DNA from: Hyperoodon ampullatus
Lineage: Eukaryota > Chordata > Mammalia > Artiodactyla > Ziphiidae
Reading direction: 5' to 3'
DNA length: 64,000 bases
Assembly: GCA_949752795.1 (NCBI GenBank)
Contig: OX457056.1
Span: 203,609,654-203,673,653, forward strand
Shown piece after piece: positions 21,741 through 32,841 of this stretch (its first letter is position 1; each line of letters opens with the position of its first letter). The notes below the pieces were generated by a model that was given only the letters and a program-made list of their open reading frames with translations, had not been told where the DNA came from and made no database searches. Made by a program: the position numbers and the translations under genes.

Positions 21741-22100
21741 TCACCCATTCCACAAAGCATTTTTGGACAATCTGTCATGTGCTAGGCATAATCCTGGGGA
21801 CTGGTGACATCATGGTGAATGGAGTTGTCCTGTTCTCTCCCCTCACAGAGCTTATGTTCTAGTGGGGGAGGCACAACAGAAACCAGGGGGAAAGGCTACT
21901 TTCAAACTAATTCAGGAAGATAACATAGAGTAATGCTATGGAACATGACTGAGAGTGGTGAGGGTTCTCTAGCTGGGGCGGGCAGTCAGGGAAGGTTAGG
22001 AGGTGACACAAGAACTGTGCCTGAATATTGAGGAGCTGTCATATGGAGACTTGAGGAAAGAACCTTCCAGAAGAGGATGGACGAGATGCCTGATGCCAGC
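21740..22100 (-). repeat. L2 LINE relic
   Basis: GTCATGTGCTAGGCATAATCC, GAGCTTATGTTCTAGTGGGG and CAGGGAAGGTTAGGAGGTGA are antisense L2 in order. Confidence 0.75.
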
Positions 22101-22334
22101 CCACGTCCTCGCTGGATTCTGGGTCAGAGTTGCTGTAGCCAGTCAGGGAGCTAGAGGTGATCTAGAGGAACAGGAAGGCAGATTCTCTGTCCTGGGGGGG
22201 AACTTGTCTCACCTTCTAGCCCTGATAAGACAGGCAGAAGGAAATGCCCCCATGTCTAGGTAGGAGGAGAATGACTCCCTTTCCCTTCCTGCAGGTCCCG
22301 GTAGCGGTGCTGAGCTCCAGGATGGATGAGTCAT

Positions 22335-22480
22335 GTGAACAGGTGACGTGCTGAAGGCCCCTTCCTCCAGGAAGCCTTCTTTGACTGCTGCAGGCCACAG
22401 AGGCCCCCACCTCTTAGAGCTGACAGAGCCACTTGGTTCAGATTTGGTGGTTCTCTGACGGTTTGTCCCTGAGATTTGTT
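22335..22480 (+). repeat. L2 LINE fragment
   Basis: TCCTCCAGGAAGCCTTCTTT is the conserved L2 3' block. Confidence 0.6.
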
Positions 22481-22654
22481 CCTGCACCTTGGCCCTCCAT
22501 CCCATCTTCTAGGTCCAGTCTGTGCTCATCTAAAGGCCCCCCGACGCTATGCGTCCAGTAGCTGAACAGCCTGGTGTTCTTGTTCTGAGCCTTTGTCCCA
22601 GCGCCCCTTGGATCTGACTGAGAGCAAAGGGTCAAGGGCTGGGATTCCTCATCT

Positions 22655-22805
22655 CACTTCATTTATTCAGTCATCCATCCACTCTATAAATTTTTTTTTT
22701 TTTCCTGGAGTTTTACTATGTGCCGGGCGCTGAACCTGGTGCTAGAGAAATTGGAACTTAGGGCTACCTCGCCCGGGGCCTGGCACCCAGGGAGCTCACC
22801 GTTCT
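22655..22805 (-). repeat. L2 LINE fragment
   Basis: TTTATTCAGTCATCCATCC and CTATGTGCCGGGCGCTGAACC match the antisense L2 3' end, directly upstream of the CpG island. Confidence 0.6.
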
Positions 22806-23047
22806 TGCTGTACGGTTTCTCTTGTTTTCAGGACCAAGTTCCACTGTCGATGAGAGGAATAAACCCAACCCCTGGAGCCTCAATCTCTGCCGGATATTTG
22901 ACCCCAACTCGGGCCCAGGGACCGCCCCCCCCCGCCCCCCTCGGGCCGCGGAGGACTAGTGGCAGCCGGGAACGCGGAGCACCAGGGGCCACATCTGGCT
23001 GAGCGGGCGCGCGCGTGTCACTAAGACGCTCATTCACCGGCGCAGCT

Positions 23048-23061
23048 GTCACCATAACAAC
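23048..23061 (+). promoter_or_regulatory. Near-consensus RFX X-box in NEURL1 promoter
   Basis: GTCACCATAACAAC fits GTNRCC-N2-RGYAAC at 11 of 12 defined positions. It shares its first G with an E-box CAGCTG. Binding is inference; one-mismatch X-boxes are not rare by chance, but one inside the CpG island is worth noting. Confidence 0.4.
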
Positions 23062-23668
23062 CGGAGCGAGGGAATCCTGGCGACTGCTGGGGGCGGGGGC
23101 GGCGGTTGCGCGAGAGACCCCGCGGGGGCTGGAGCGTGGCGGCCCTGGGAGACCCACCACCGCGGCAGCGCCCAGCACACCCTGCGCTCCTCGGAGCCCC
23201 GCTCCATGCCGAGCCGCCGGCGGGAGGGCGCCACTCACGTCGCAGCCTCGGCCGTCCCCGCGGGCGGGGACCCAGCCGGCGCCGAGCCGCCGAGACTCCG
23301 GGCAGGCCGAGCCGCTGAGCGCCCGCGCCGGGAGCCCTGACTCTATGGCCCCGGGGGAGCGCGCCGGAGCCACCGCGCCGCCCGCCACCAGCCAGAACCC
23401 GAGCGCCAGCGAGAGGACGAGGGGAACTCCGGGCGCCGCCAGCCCCGGCCCAGGGGCGCGCCCGCCGCGGAAAATGGCAGGCAGGTAGAGGGCCCCGCGG
23501 CGGGCAGGCAGGAGAGGGAGGGCCTGCCCGCCCCCTGCCGCAGCCCCACCAGGGCCCTCCCCCGGCGGCGCGCGCGCCCGGGCGCGCACACACTTGCACA
23601 CCGTACCTCCTCTGCTGCTCAGCCTCGCCTGCCCCCCGCGAGCGCCGAACCCCCTGGGGCCGGATGCC

Positions 23669-23753
23669 ATGGGTAACAACTTCTCCAGTATCCCCTCTCT
23701 GCCTAGAGGAAACCCGAGCCGGGCACCGCGGGGCCACCCCCAAAACCTCAAAG
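23669..23753 (+). CDS. NEURL1: NEURL1 coding exon 1 (N-terminal 28 residues)
   Basis: ATG at 23669 in a strong context (GCCATGG) opens 28 codons plus one base, beginning [14 protein letters not shown] and ending GHPQNLK. This matches the human NEURL1 N-terminus as I know it. The donor is AAAG|GTAAGG (23753/23754), phase 1, so the next codon begins with G, as expected for the following Asp. NEURL1 is a neuralized-family E3 ubiquitin ligase with two NHR domains and a C-terminal RING; it acts at the plasma membrane and at synapses. MGNNFS fits the MGxxxS N-myristoylation signal. The domains are encoded downstream, outside this window. An out-of-frame ATG lies 5 nt upstream at 23664 in a weak context. 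Confidence 0.95.
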
Positions 23754-23789
23754 GTAAGGCACCACCGGGGCCGGGCGCAGCTGGAGAAC

Positions 23790-25070
23790 TGCGGCGCAGG
23801 CGGAGGGGCAGGGAGAGGTGGAGAGGTGTGGCTGGCGATGCCGGGCAGGTGCCACCTGTTGTGCGTATTTGGAGATGGGAGATGCACCTCGGCCAAGGAG
23901 GTGTGCTGGAGGTGGGGGCCTGCTGGTGATGACGGTGAAAATCAGGGAGGATGGTGTTGCGTGGGGTCTACGCAGTTCTCCCAGCCAGCACCAGAAACGT
24001 CACCGGAGTCCCCTCAGGCCATGATGCTAGGCGAGCGTGCAGGGGTGAGGAAGGGCATTTGCCAGGTGGGTAGGGGAGTGTGGCAGGATGCTTAGGCCAG
24101 CCAGTTGTGCTTCCCAAGGGAAGCACCATTGTCTCCTTTTTCATCTGCCCATGGCTGGAGAGGTGATGCTGGAAGCACTAGTTGTATTTCCGATTGGAGG
24201 GTCTTAAAAATCCAGGACAGATTAACAACAGCCTGGAAGAAGGGGCCGGAGCCAGTGGCCTCTGGAGTCCTCTGCAGCTACTGACTTTTTGTATCCACTG
24301 AATCAGGTTGGTTTCTGGTTCCCCAGAGGCTAGATGTCCAGTTGGAACTCTAGAAAGGAGGGGCTGGGAGCCTTGAGACAGAGTAACATTTACCGAGAAG
24401 GTCTTTGCCTTCCAAGTCCCTCGACCCACCCAGCACCCTCAGGGAGGCCCCAAGCTCTATTCTTGGCTTTAACTCTTCAGTGCTGTCTCTGACCTTTGGA
24501 AGACACACCTGGATCCTCCCAGGCCCTCAGAGCCCACAGATTCCCTTCGGGAAGCTCCTTTTCTTTCACCCTCAAAACCAGCCAGCACTGGCTGGGCATT
24601 CTGATGGCTAAGAGTCAGGAAGGGAAGCCCTTGGGCTTTCACAAAGAACAACCCACTTCTTGAGACCCACCCCCACTGACCCTCAGGTTATGAGAAGGAT
24701 ACCAGTAATGCCCTTTGACAAAGCATTGAAGTTTACAAAGAACTTTCACAAATACCTTTTCAAGTGGGCAAGGAGACTGCTCTGGGGAGTCCTCAGAGCT
24801 AATCATGCCCATGTGACAGTTGAGGAGAACCAATGCTTGTTTCACGTTCCCAAAGCCAGAGAGCAGAACTAGGCTGCAGACCTGTATCTTCTGACTTGGA
24901 GTTCAGTCCTCTCTTTTGCTGGACGGTTAACCTTCAGGAGTGGGGGAGAGGAGGAGAGGCGGGACCGCCGTCCTGCATTCTAACTCCAACCCTTTCAGAA
25001 CTTCAGCTCTCACTTGGCTCAGGAAAATCAGCGGGTTTGTTGTGTCTTTCTGGAAATTAATATGGCGGTA
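23790..25070. other. NEURL1 intron 1, unique
   Basis: No repeat of note and no exon found. Confidence 0.5.
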
Positions 25071-25074
25071 CCTG

Positions 25075-25560
25075 TCAAGACCTTTTAAAATATCATCTTC
25101 ATTGACCTTGTGATTCCACCTGAAGAATTGATCCTGAGAAAATGGAAATGCAGGCAAACACTTATGTGCTAGGCCTAGGATGCTTATGGTAGTGTTGTTT
25201 ATACTAGGAAAACAACCTAAATGCACTGAAATCGTGGTGGATCCTCTTGGTGGAGTATTATGCAATCTTTAAAATAGTATTTTTGAAGAATATTTGATCA
25301 CTTGGGAAAGTGCCCACAGCAGCATAATGACAGTTGTAAAAAGCAGCATACAAAGTTGTGTAGACTGTAAGAGCCCAATTTTGTTAAAATGTTATGAATG
25401 CAAAAAAAATCAAACAGCCCTTGAAAGAAAGTTTCTCAAAGGTTAACAGTTGTTTCCTCTGGGTAATGAGATCACATAAGATTTTTTCTTTTCTTTTTTA
25501 TATTCTGCTCTTTTCTAAAATTTCTACAATAAACAAGCATTATTTTTTATAATCAGAAAT
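25075..25560 (+). mobile_element. Old L1 (L1M) 3' end
   Basis: TTGTGATTCCACCTGAAGAAT, AACAACCTAAATGCACTG, GGAGTATTATGCAATC and the 3' UTR-like run match L1 ORF2 end in sense. Confidence 0.75.
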
Positions 25561-26066
25561 CAGCTGTAAGTATTAGATGTATGAAGACTGTTTCTGAGCG
25601 TTGAAAACAGATTTCTAATGATGGAGGAACCCGTGGTTGAACCAGGACATTGAACCAGTTCAATGTCCTCCCTTACAAGGGAGAAGAATGAGGGAAAGGG
25701 AGAGTGAATTGACCAGTTACTCAGTGGGTCAGTCAAGAGAAGGTAGCAAAGCCAGACTAAGTCCTTCAAGGGCAGGGGTTAGCTGGGGACCAGTGAGTTG
25801 ACTTGGTGCTTGAATGCTCAGCAACTGCCCCAAGAAGGTTGTGCTCCATCCATGACCCTAGGGAAGCCCAGAGAAGACCTCCATAACTGCACCCCTTTTA
25901 ACCTAAAGTTTGGGATTGTGGGGATGTGAGGTCTCTGTGGCTGGGGTCTTTGGCAAGGGAGGGTGAGCAGGAGAGGGTCTGAGGCCCTCCCATGTCCCTG
26001 CTCCCACCCTAGCCTCCTCCTCTGCCTGAATCCCCACCTATCTGGCCTGGGAAAGCCCCCCCCCCC

Positions 26067-26265
26067 TTTTTTTGCGGTACGCGGGCCTCTCACTGCTGTG
26101 GCCTCTCCCGTTGCGGAGCACAGGCTCCGGACGCGCAGGCTCAACGGCCATGGCTCACGGGCCCAGCCGCTCCGCGGCATGTGGGATCTTCCTGGACCAG
26201 GGCACGAACCCGTGTCCCCTGCATCGGCAGGCGGACTCTCAACCACTGTGCCACCAGGGAAGCCC
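26067..26265 (-). mobile_element. Young CHR-type SINE
   Basis: Body from TTTTTTTGCGGTACGCGGG to CACCAGGGAAGCCC. It has a short T tail next to a C run and no TSD that I can see, so the left edge may be rearranged. Confidence 0.92.
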
Positions 26266-26269
26266 GTGT

Positions 26270-27370
26270 GGTTGTTTTAATGTTCACTCCAAGTTCCTTT
26301 CTAACTGTATCAACATTGACCTAGGAGTCTTCTCTGATACATCAGTGGTCATCCAGAATTCCATCCCCATTTTATTGGTATGACCTTGATACTGGCTGTG
26401 ATTCTAAGACTGTCCACCCTGAGTTCTGCTGGGACAGCTTTGTACTCACTCAGAATTCAGCTCTGATTCTTATCAGTGTCCATCCAGAAATTTGCTGGTG
26501 GGAGGCAGGGAACTCTCGATTTTTTTTTCTCCTTCCATAATTGCAATCTATTGATTTCTCACCATTTTAATTAAAACAACTGGAAAGGTCCTGGCCTAAC
26601 AGGGACCCTGAGACTCATTAGAGATCTAAGATTGGTCTGGCTGTCAGGCTGACACGAAATGAGGCTCGTCCATCACCTGTCAGGTGGTAGACTCTGGTCT
26701 TCTTCCTGAAGACACACTGACCTCACTCCACTGCTGGTGATTCCCACTGGGGTCTGAACAGTGTTGGTCTAGGAGTGTCCACGGGAGAGGTCCAAGGTAT
26801 AGCTCTGGGATTAGGACCAACAGACAGTTATGAGGAGCTGCCATGTGCCTGGGTCAGAGGTGAGGGCTCATGACATCTCTGTAGATTCACAGAATGAAGA
26901 TCTACTTGATAAGGTAGGGCTGAGGGAAGGAATGGAATCAAATGCTTGGTTGGATTGTTGAAATCCCAGATATGTGTGGGCAGAGGTCAGAAATGGGGGG
27001 TCAGGGAAGAATTGAGCTGGACATGGAAGGAACTGTAGAAGTTGGATTGATGGCAAGGGGTGCAGCGGGAGTCCTAGGGTGTGGACAGGAGGGTAGGGCA
27101 AGGGACGTGCAGCAAAGGCTTGGAGGTGGGATGCGTGAGTGTGTGTATATATTCTCAGTGATGGGCACAGGGTGACTGGGTCAGGGGATTCATGTGTCAT
27201 GGAGACAAACACAGAGAATGAAGATCTTCCTCCTTCCCCATCTCTTTCTGAGTGCCTGCCTGCTTGGTGCTAAGTGTTGGGGGAAAGGTAACTAGGAAAG
27301 CCTATGGGAAGGACAGCTCAGTCCCAGTGGTCACCCATAGATGGGGGTTGGATAGGCCACCTCCTATCAT
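26270..27370. other. NEURL1 intron 1, unique
   Basis: Nothing identified beyond weak low-complexity patches. Confidence 0.5.
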
Positions 27371-27371
27371 T

Positions 27372-27935
27372 GTTTTTTTTTTATTGTGGTAAAATTCACA
27401 TAACATACAATTCACAATTTTAACGTTTTAAAGTGTACAATTAACTGGCATTTAGTACATTCACAATGTTGTGCAACCACCACCTCTGTCTAGTTCCGGA
27501 ACATTTTCATCACCCCAAAAGGGAAGCCTGTACCCATTAAGCAGTCACTTCTTATTACTCCCTCCCCTGAATCCCTGGCAACCACTAATCTACTTTCTGC
27601 CTCTAAGCATTTGCCTATACTGGACATTTCATATAGATGGAATCATACTATATTTGTTCTTTTGAGTCTGATTTCTTTCACTTAGCGTAATGTTTTCAAG
27701 GCTCATCCGTGTTGTAACATGTATCTTCTTTCCTTTCTGTGGCTGAATAATGTTCCATTATATAGATATGCCACATTTTGCTGATCCACTTGCCAGTTGA
27801 TGGATATTTTTGATGGATATTTGGATTGTTCCACCTTTTGGTTATTGGGACTTTTGTGCTGTGAAGATCTGTGTGTAAGTTTTTGTTTGAACACCTGTTT
27901 TCAGTTCTTTGGGGTATATACCAAGGAGTGAACCT
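27372..27935 (-). mobile_element. L1 3' fragment (minus strand)
   Basis: TTTATTGTGGTAAAATTCAC, AATGTTGTGCAACCACCACC, CTGAATAATGTTCCATTATA and GGGTATATACCAAGGAGTG are antisense L1 3' region text. Confidence 0.88.
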
Positions 27936-28349
27936 TCCATCTTTTCAAAGCTGGTGCTTTTGAATTGGACGTTTCGCAAAGCCACTGGTTGTGACAGATG
28001 TAGGGAGGTTGTCTCCGTCCAGCTTTGGTTGGGTGTGACACCAGCCAGACACCTGTTGTCTTCAGAGTCTCTTTTCCATGGTGGCTGAGGCTCCCGGCAG
28101 GCAGAGAGGGAGGAGCTTCTAAGGTTGGCCAAGGAGCTTTGATTCTTTGAGGTGGACCGGAGTGAGCTACAGGAACTTTCTGCAGACCCTGAATCTCCTC
28201 TCTGCTCCCTGAGGCCAGGGGTGGGGGATGCATTCTCCTAGGACAAGGGCCTAACCATTTTCCAGCCTTCACAACCTTGCTGCTACTTTCCTGATCTGGG
28301 TCCTCCTCCCAGATCTTGCAGTAGCTGGCTTCTTTGCCTCCCATTCCTC

Positions 28350-28560
28350 CTTTGATGCCAGAGGGATCCTCCTAAAGTATGCCTTTCATCTCGCCCGTCC
28401 CCTATCAACAGTCTTCAATGTCATGACCCAGCCTGCCATAATCGGAAATTCAAGGCCTCCATTCTTTGGCCAACCCACAGATATTCCCACAGCCCTTGTC
28501 TGGGCTCCTCCCGTAGTTGCCATGACACTTGCAGGTTAGGCGAGCTCATCCATCTCTCTG
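28350..28560 (+). repeat. L2 LINE relic
   Basis: GATGCCAGAGGGATCCTCCTA, TCAAGGCCTCCATTC and CTTGTCTGGGCTCCTCCC resemble the L2 sense strand. Confidence 0.5.
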
Positions 28561-28749
28561 CTCCCAGCAATGCAGCAGACAGACCTGGCGCGGTGAAGGG
28601 GTGGGGGCTGGTGGCCTCCTCTGTCCCCCCAAGACTTCAGAGAAGCTGGGCTGAGACAGCCCCCATGTTGAACCCGGAGCATCTGTCCTGCACACCCTGC
28701 TGGGTTTTCATTCAGTCTGACCTGAATGAATATTAACAACCCTATATTG

Positions 28750-29010
28750 TTAATCATAAAAAATAATATTTATAACAGCCACCATGTGTTGGGTGGTTAC
28801 TGTGTGCCAAGTACTTCCATGTAGATTATTTCTATTAATATCCTACTGACAACCTACTGAGGGGGAGGTATCATTGTCACCATTTAATATATGGGGAAAG
28901 AAAGACTCAGAGAGGTTAAGTGACTAATCCCAGACCACACAGTTAGTAACTGATGGAGCTGGAATTCAAACCCAGGTCTCTCTGACTTTAGTGTTGACCA
29001 CTATATATCT
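28750..29010 (-). repeat. MIR SINE
   Basis: GTGTGCCAAGTACTTCC, CAGAGAGGTTAAGTGACT, ACACAGTTAGTAACTG and TTCAAACCCAGGTCTCTCTG, antisense MIR in order. Confidence 0.88.
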
Positions 29011-29239
29011 TGCCCTTATAGAATTCACTCTTGGGCTCTGTCTTCCATTGTAGGAAAGGAACTGGGGAGCAATGTCCTGGCCTCTGGACAGGGCCCCAAA
29101 GGAGGGAAAGGGAGTACCATGGGGTTCCTGATGCTCCTTCCCAACCCCTGCCCCTTCCACCTCCTCTGTAGGGTTTTTAGTGATGTAGACCCATCAGCCA
29201 GTCATCAGACACTTTCAAGGGAACTTTCTGTTCCTTTGG

Positions 29240-29455
29240 GCCAGTGTTTCTCACAGTGAGGTTTTTCTATTGCCTGTATCAGCATTAGCATCAGCTTGAA
29301 AGCACATCTAAAATGCAGGTTCCCAGCCCCCAGGCCAGATCTACTGTCTCAGAATACCTTGGGGATGGGGCTCCCAAACCTGCAATGTTTAACAAGAGCC
29401 CCAGCTCATTCTGATATACCTCAAAGTCTGAGAATTATCAAGGCTGTGGGGCCTC
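29240..29455. mobile_element. MER5A-like hAT-Charlie relic
   Basis: CAGTGTTTCTCACAGTGAGG at the left, TCTGAGAATTATCAAGG at the right, with internal AAAATGCAGGTTCCCAGCCCC. Confidence 0.7.
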
Positions 29456-29689
29456 AGAACAGACCCACTCTGGCACTCTTGGAGTTGGTGAGATCAGGCT
29501 TCTCAGAGGAGGGGAGCCTGAAGTTGGATGGAGAATTGGAATGGACCTTTTCAAGGGCATCTTGGTTAGGGCATGGCAGCAAAGGCACGGAGGCAGGAAA
29601 ATGCAAGGTGTTGACAGAGACAGTGAGTGGTCCCTCTCACCTGGAATGTGAGACCCCCCAGTGGGGAGATGAACGGATCAATCTTTGAA

Positions 29690-29835
29690 GACAGACTGAT
29701 GCCAGATCTTGCAGGGCCTTGGATTCCAGGATGAGTTTAGATTGATCCTGTGGGCAGTGGGAGCTATGGGTGGCTTTTGAGCAGAGGAGTGTAGTGATTT
29801 CCTTTAAACAGCAGCATCAGCAGAGGAGGGGGGAG
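29690..29835 (-). repeat. L2 LINE fragment
   Basis: GATCTTGCAGGGCCTTGGATT and TTTGAGCAGAGGAGTGTAGTG, antisense L2. Confidence 0.65.
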
Positions 29836-30029
29836 GAGGGAATGAAGCATCCTGAGCTGCTGGGAGGTTAATGGAGCTACAGGGCTTCTGTCCTAGGCCA
29901 AGCTGAAAGGGCTGGGTGGGCCAGCCAAGTTGACGACCTCATCTAGGCTTTCCCGTGGGTGAATCTGGAAGCATTTCTGACCAATGGCTATGGTCAGCAG
30001 GGCTATTGCACATCAGGAAAAAAAAAAAG

Positions 30030-30240
30030 ATTTTTAAGAAGTACAAGTCCTGATGCTGGGCACTATGCTAGGTTCATTCACATAGATTAATTCATTTAGT
30101 CTCTCAATAAATGTGAAGTAGGTATTATTATTCCCATTTTATAGGTGCAAAAACTGAGACTCACACATATTAAGAATACTGTCCAGAAACATTAACTAGG
30201 AAATGGCAGAGCTGAGATTTCTATCTAGGACACCAAAGCC
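30030..30240 (-). repeat. MIR SINE
   Basis: GGGCACTATGCTAGGTTCA, CCCATTTTATAGGTGCAAAAA, TGGCAGAGCTGAGATTTC, antisense MIR. Confidence 0.8.
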
Positions 30241-30605
30241 CATGAGGGAGAAAATTGGCCTTGGGGGGAATTTTTGCATATTGGGGCTTTCTTTTCCCTG
30301 ACCCTCTGAGATGGCATGTACCCACTTCCGAAATGGCATGTGCCCACTTCCAAGATGTGCACATTTAGGCCCAGGCATTGGCTGTAAATCACAGAGGGCA
30401 AGATGGTGACAGTACGGGCAAGGGCAGTGACAAAAGGAGGAAAAGGCAGGAGGAAGGAGGACAGGAGTGGGGCACTGCCCAGGCAATGCCAGGGATGCCT
30501 CCATCTGGGTATGCCAGCTGCCTGGGCCTATTTCCTGTTGGTTTGTGACTCTCTCGCTCCTGGTCCTGCACACCCAGGGGCTGGAGGCTGCTTCTCCCTG
30601 ATCTG

Positions 30606-30652
30606 GTTGCTTTGGCAACCCTGGGCAGGATGCGAGTGGTCTCCTTGGTAAC
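30606..30652 (+). promoter_or_regulatory. Pair of near-consensus RFX X-boxes in NEURL1 intron 1
   Basis: GTTGCTTTGGCAAC (30606-30619), whose 5-bp arms are perfectly inverted, and GTCTCCTTGGTAAC (30639-30652), each 11 of 12 to the X-box consensus. Their starts are 33 bp apart, about three helical turns. They lie in GC-rich unique sequence. Function is inferred. Confidence 0.4.
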
Positions 30653-30929
30653 GCCTGGGAAAACTGCCTGCAGGGCTGGAGGGAAGTGGACTGGCCAGCG
30701 GTCAGGCTGGGTGGCACAGGTAGAGCCAGGCCAGACCAGGCCACTGAGACTGCAGGCCTGTGGTGAAGGTCAGGCTTATGGAATAGCCCAGGCAGTCTGT
30801 TGGCCATTCCCCAGCAAGCCAGAGTCCAGAGGCCCTGGGGGCCTGGGGGCCTGCCTGGTGAGACCAGAGGCACTAATGGGCCAGCCCAGGAAGTGGGAGG
30901 AGATGGGGGTGAGGGTGGGAAGGGGGGAG

Positions 30930-31040
30930 AATATAGCTTCTGGATGACAGATCCCGCTACAGGGTTTATTAAAAGATGTTTATCAGAGGTCATTACCCAG
31001 ATCCTGCTGCTTTGGGAAATGAGCAGGTGCTGATGCCTGT
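30930..31040. promoter_or_regulatory. Possible conserved noncoding element
   Basis: A short AT-rich block inside GC-rich unique sequence, with homeobox/forkhead-like strings (TTTATTAAAA, TGTTTATC), GGTCATTACC and an E-box CAGGTG. The composition resembles conserved enhancers, but conservation cannot be judged here. Confidence 0.25.
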
Positions 31041-31209
31041 GGGGGCCAGGACAAAGAGAAAAGCAGGGCTAGAAGAAGAGGAAGAGTCCCAGGCAGGCAG
31101 GTGGGAGTCTTTGGCTTTCTCTCTGCTCTAGCTGCAGCTCTGGAGTAGGCTGGGCTCTGTGCTGGGCTCCGGAACTGAAGTTCTCCCAGGGTGAGAGTTG
31201 GGGTTCCAG

Positions 31210-31385
31210 GGATGCTCTGATGCGGAGGCTCATTGTGTTGTTTAACAAACATGCTAAGCATCAGTGATGAGCCAGCCATTCTCCTAGGCGTGAGGATACG
31301 GTGGAACACAAAAGGATGAGGGCTCGCTGCCATGGAGCTTTCCCTCCATGGAGCAGGGAACAAAAATGGCAAATGAACAAATGCA
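31210..31385 (-). repeat. L2 LINE fragment
   Basis: ATCAGTGATGAGCCAGCCATT and CATGGAGCTTTCCCTCCATGG, degraded antisense L2 3' end. Confidence 0.5.
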
Positions 31386-31394
31386 TCAGAGTAT

Positions 31395-31620
31395 GATAAT
31401 AATTACTAACATGTTATGTGCTCGATAGAAACTGTGCTAAGCTCTTTTCACCTATTATCTCATTTAACCTTTAAAACAACCATGTGAAGTAAGTATGATT
31501 ATTAGCCCCATTTATAAACTGAGGCTTAGCGAGGTTAAGTAACTTGCCCAAGGTCACGTGGCTGGTATGAGTCAGAGCTGGGATTCTAGCCAAGATCTCT
31601 CTGACTTTGGCGCTACCACT
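31395..31620 (-). repeat. MIR SINE
   Basis: CTCATTTAACCTTTAAAACAA, AGCGAGGTTAAGTAACTTGCC, CAAGGTCACGTGGCTGG, antisense MIR. Confidence 0.88.
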
Positions 31621-31631
31621 AAAAAACCCCC

Positions 31632-32060
31632 AAAAAAACCCCTTTTCATTTAGAACAGTTTTAGATTTACAGAATTATTGCAAAATAGAGTTTTCACATA
31701 GCCCATGCCCAGTTTCCTCCATTATTAGCATCTTACATGTGTATGGAACATTTGTGACATTAACGTACCAATACTGATACGTGGTTATTAACTAATGTCT
31801 ATACTTTACTCCGATTTCCTCAGTTTTCCTTCATGTTCTTTTTCTATACTAGGATCCCATCCAGGATACCACAGTATATTTTTAGCTGCCACATTTTATA
31901 TATATATAGTTGTGTTTTCTTATGCTCCTCTTGGTTGTGACAATTTCTCACGTTCCTTGTTTTTGATGACCTTGACAGTTTTGAGGAGTGTTGGTTAGGT
32001 ATTTTGTAGACCGTCCTTTCACTGGGATTTTTCTGCTGTTCTCATGATTAGACTGTGGTT
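31632..32060 (-). mobile_element. L1 3' fragment (minus strand)
   Basis: AGAACAGTTTTAGATTTACAG and TTCACATAGCCCATGCCCAG with later TGTTGGTTAGGTATTTTGTAG, antisense L1 UTR-type text. Confidence 0.65.
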
Positions 32061-32551
32061 ATAGGTTTTGGAGAGAAAGACCACAGAGGTGAAGTGCCGT
32101 TTTAGTTGCATTATATCAACGGTGTGTGTTCTCAACATGATTTATCACTGTGAATGCTGACCTTGATCACAGGCTGAGAGAGTGCTTGTCAGGTTTCTCC
32201 ACTGTAAAGTTAAAGGTGCACTTTTCTCCCCATATTGCGCTCTTTGAAAGGAAGTCCTGTGTGCAGCCCACACTAAAGGGCAGAGAGTTATGCTCTACCT
32301 CGTTGAGGCGGGGGCACTACTTTAACTGTTCTGTCAACTCTTTCTTTAGTTCCTTACCCAAGCAGTTACATTTGAATAAGGGTTGTGAAACAGAAGACCA
32401 GGGAACTTGGGGGGAACTTGACCTGGTCTTGGGGGTCTGGGAAGTGAAATGACCAGGGAAGTGACCTGAAAATGAGTAGGGGGTGGCTTCATGTTCCTGG
32501 GGGTGCTCCTGCCATGTTGGCTGTGGAACTATTCATTTAGCATCCCTGACT

Positions 32552-32785
32552 TTTTAAAAAATTATTTTTATTTTTTTAAATTCTTTTAAAAAATTTTTTA
32601 TTGGAGTATAGTTGATTTACAATGTTGTGTTAGTTTCAGCAGTACAGCAAAGTGAATCAGTTATACATATACATATATCCACTCTTTTTTTTTAACATCT
32701 TTATTGGAGTATAATTGCTTTACAATGGTGTGTTAGTTTCTGCGGTATAACAAAGTGAATCAGCTATACATATACATATATCCAC

Positions 32786-32841
<56 letters not shown>

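Larger units (their letters stand above)
22910..23790 (+). promoter_or_regulatory. NEURL1: CpG island promoter and 5' UTR of NEURL1
   Basis: A very GC-rich stretch dense in CG dinucleotides, beginning with C runs near 22926 and running through the first exon. I see no TATA box, which is usual for CpG-island promoters. It contains CAGCTG (23043-23048) overlapping a near-consensus RFX X-box (23048-23061). Long open frames on both strands here are a product of GC content, not coding. The transcription start cannot be fixed from sequence. Confidence 0.85.
30241..31200. other. NEURL1 intron 1, GC-rich unique region
   Basis: Holds the X-box pair and an AT-rich block. A 265-codon open frame on the minus strand looks spurious. 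Confidence 0.5.

Noticed and set aside
22828..23751. 307-codon open frame antisense to NEURL1 exon 1, and several others over the same span
   Set aside because: They coincide with the CpG island, where stop codons are rare. The products are Arg/Gly/Pro/Ala-rich with no domain.
30196..30993. 265-codon minus-strand open frame in NEURL1 intron 1
   Set aside because: Pro/Ser-rich, no recognisable domain, overlaps a MIR relic at its end. Likely chance.
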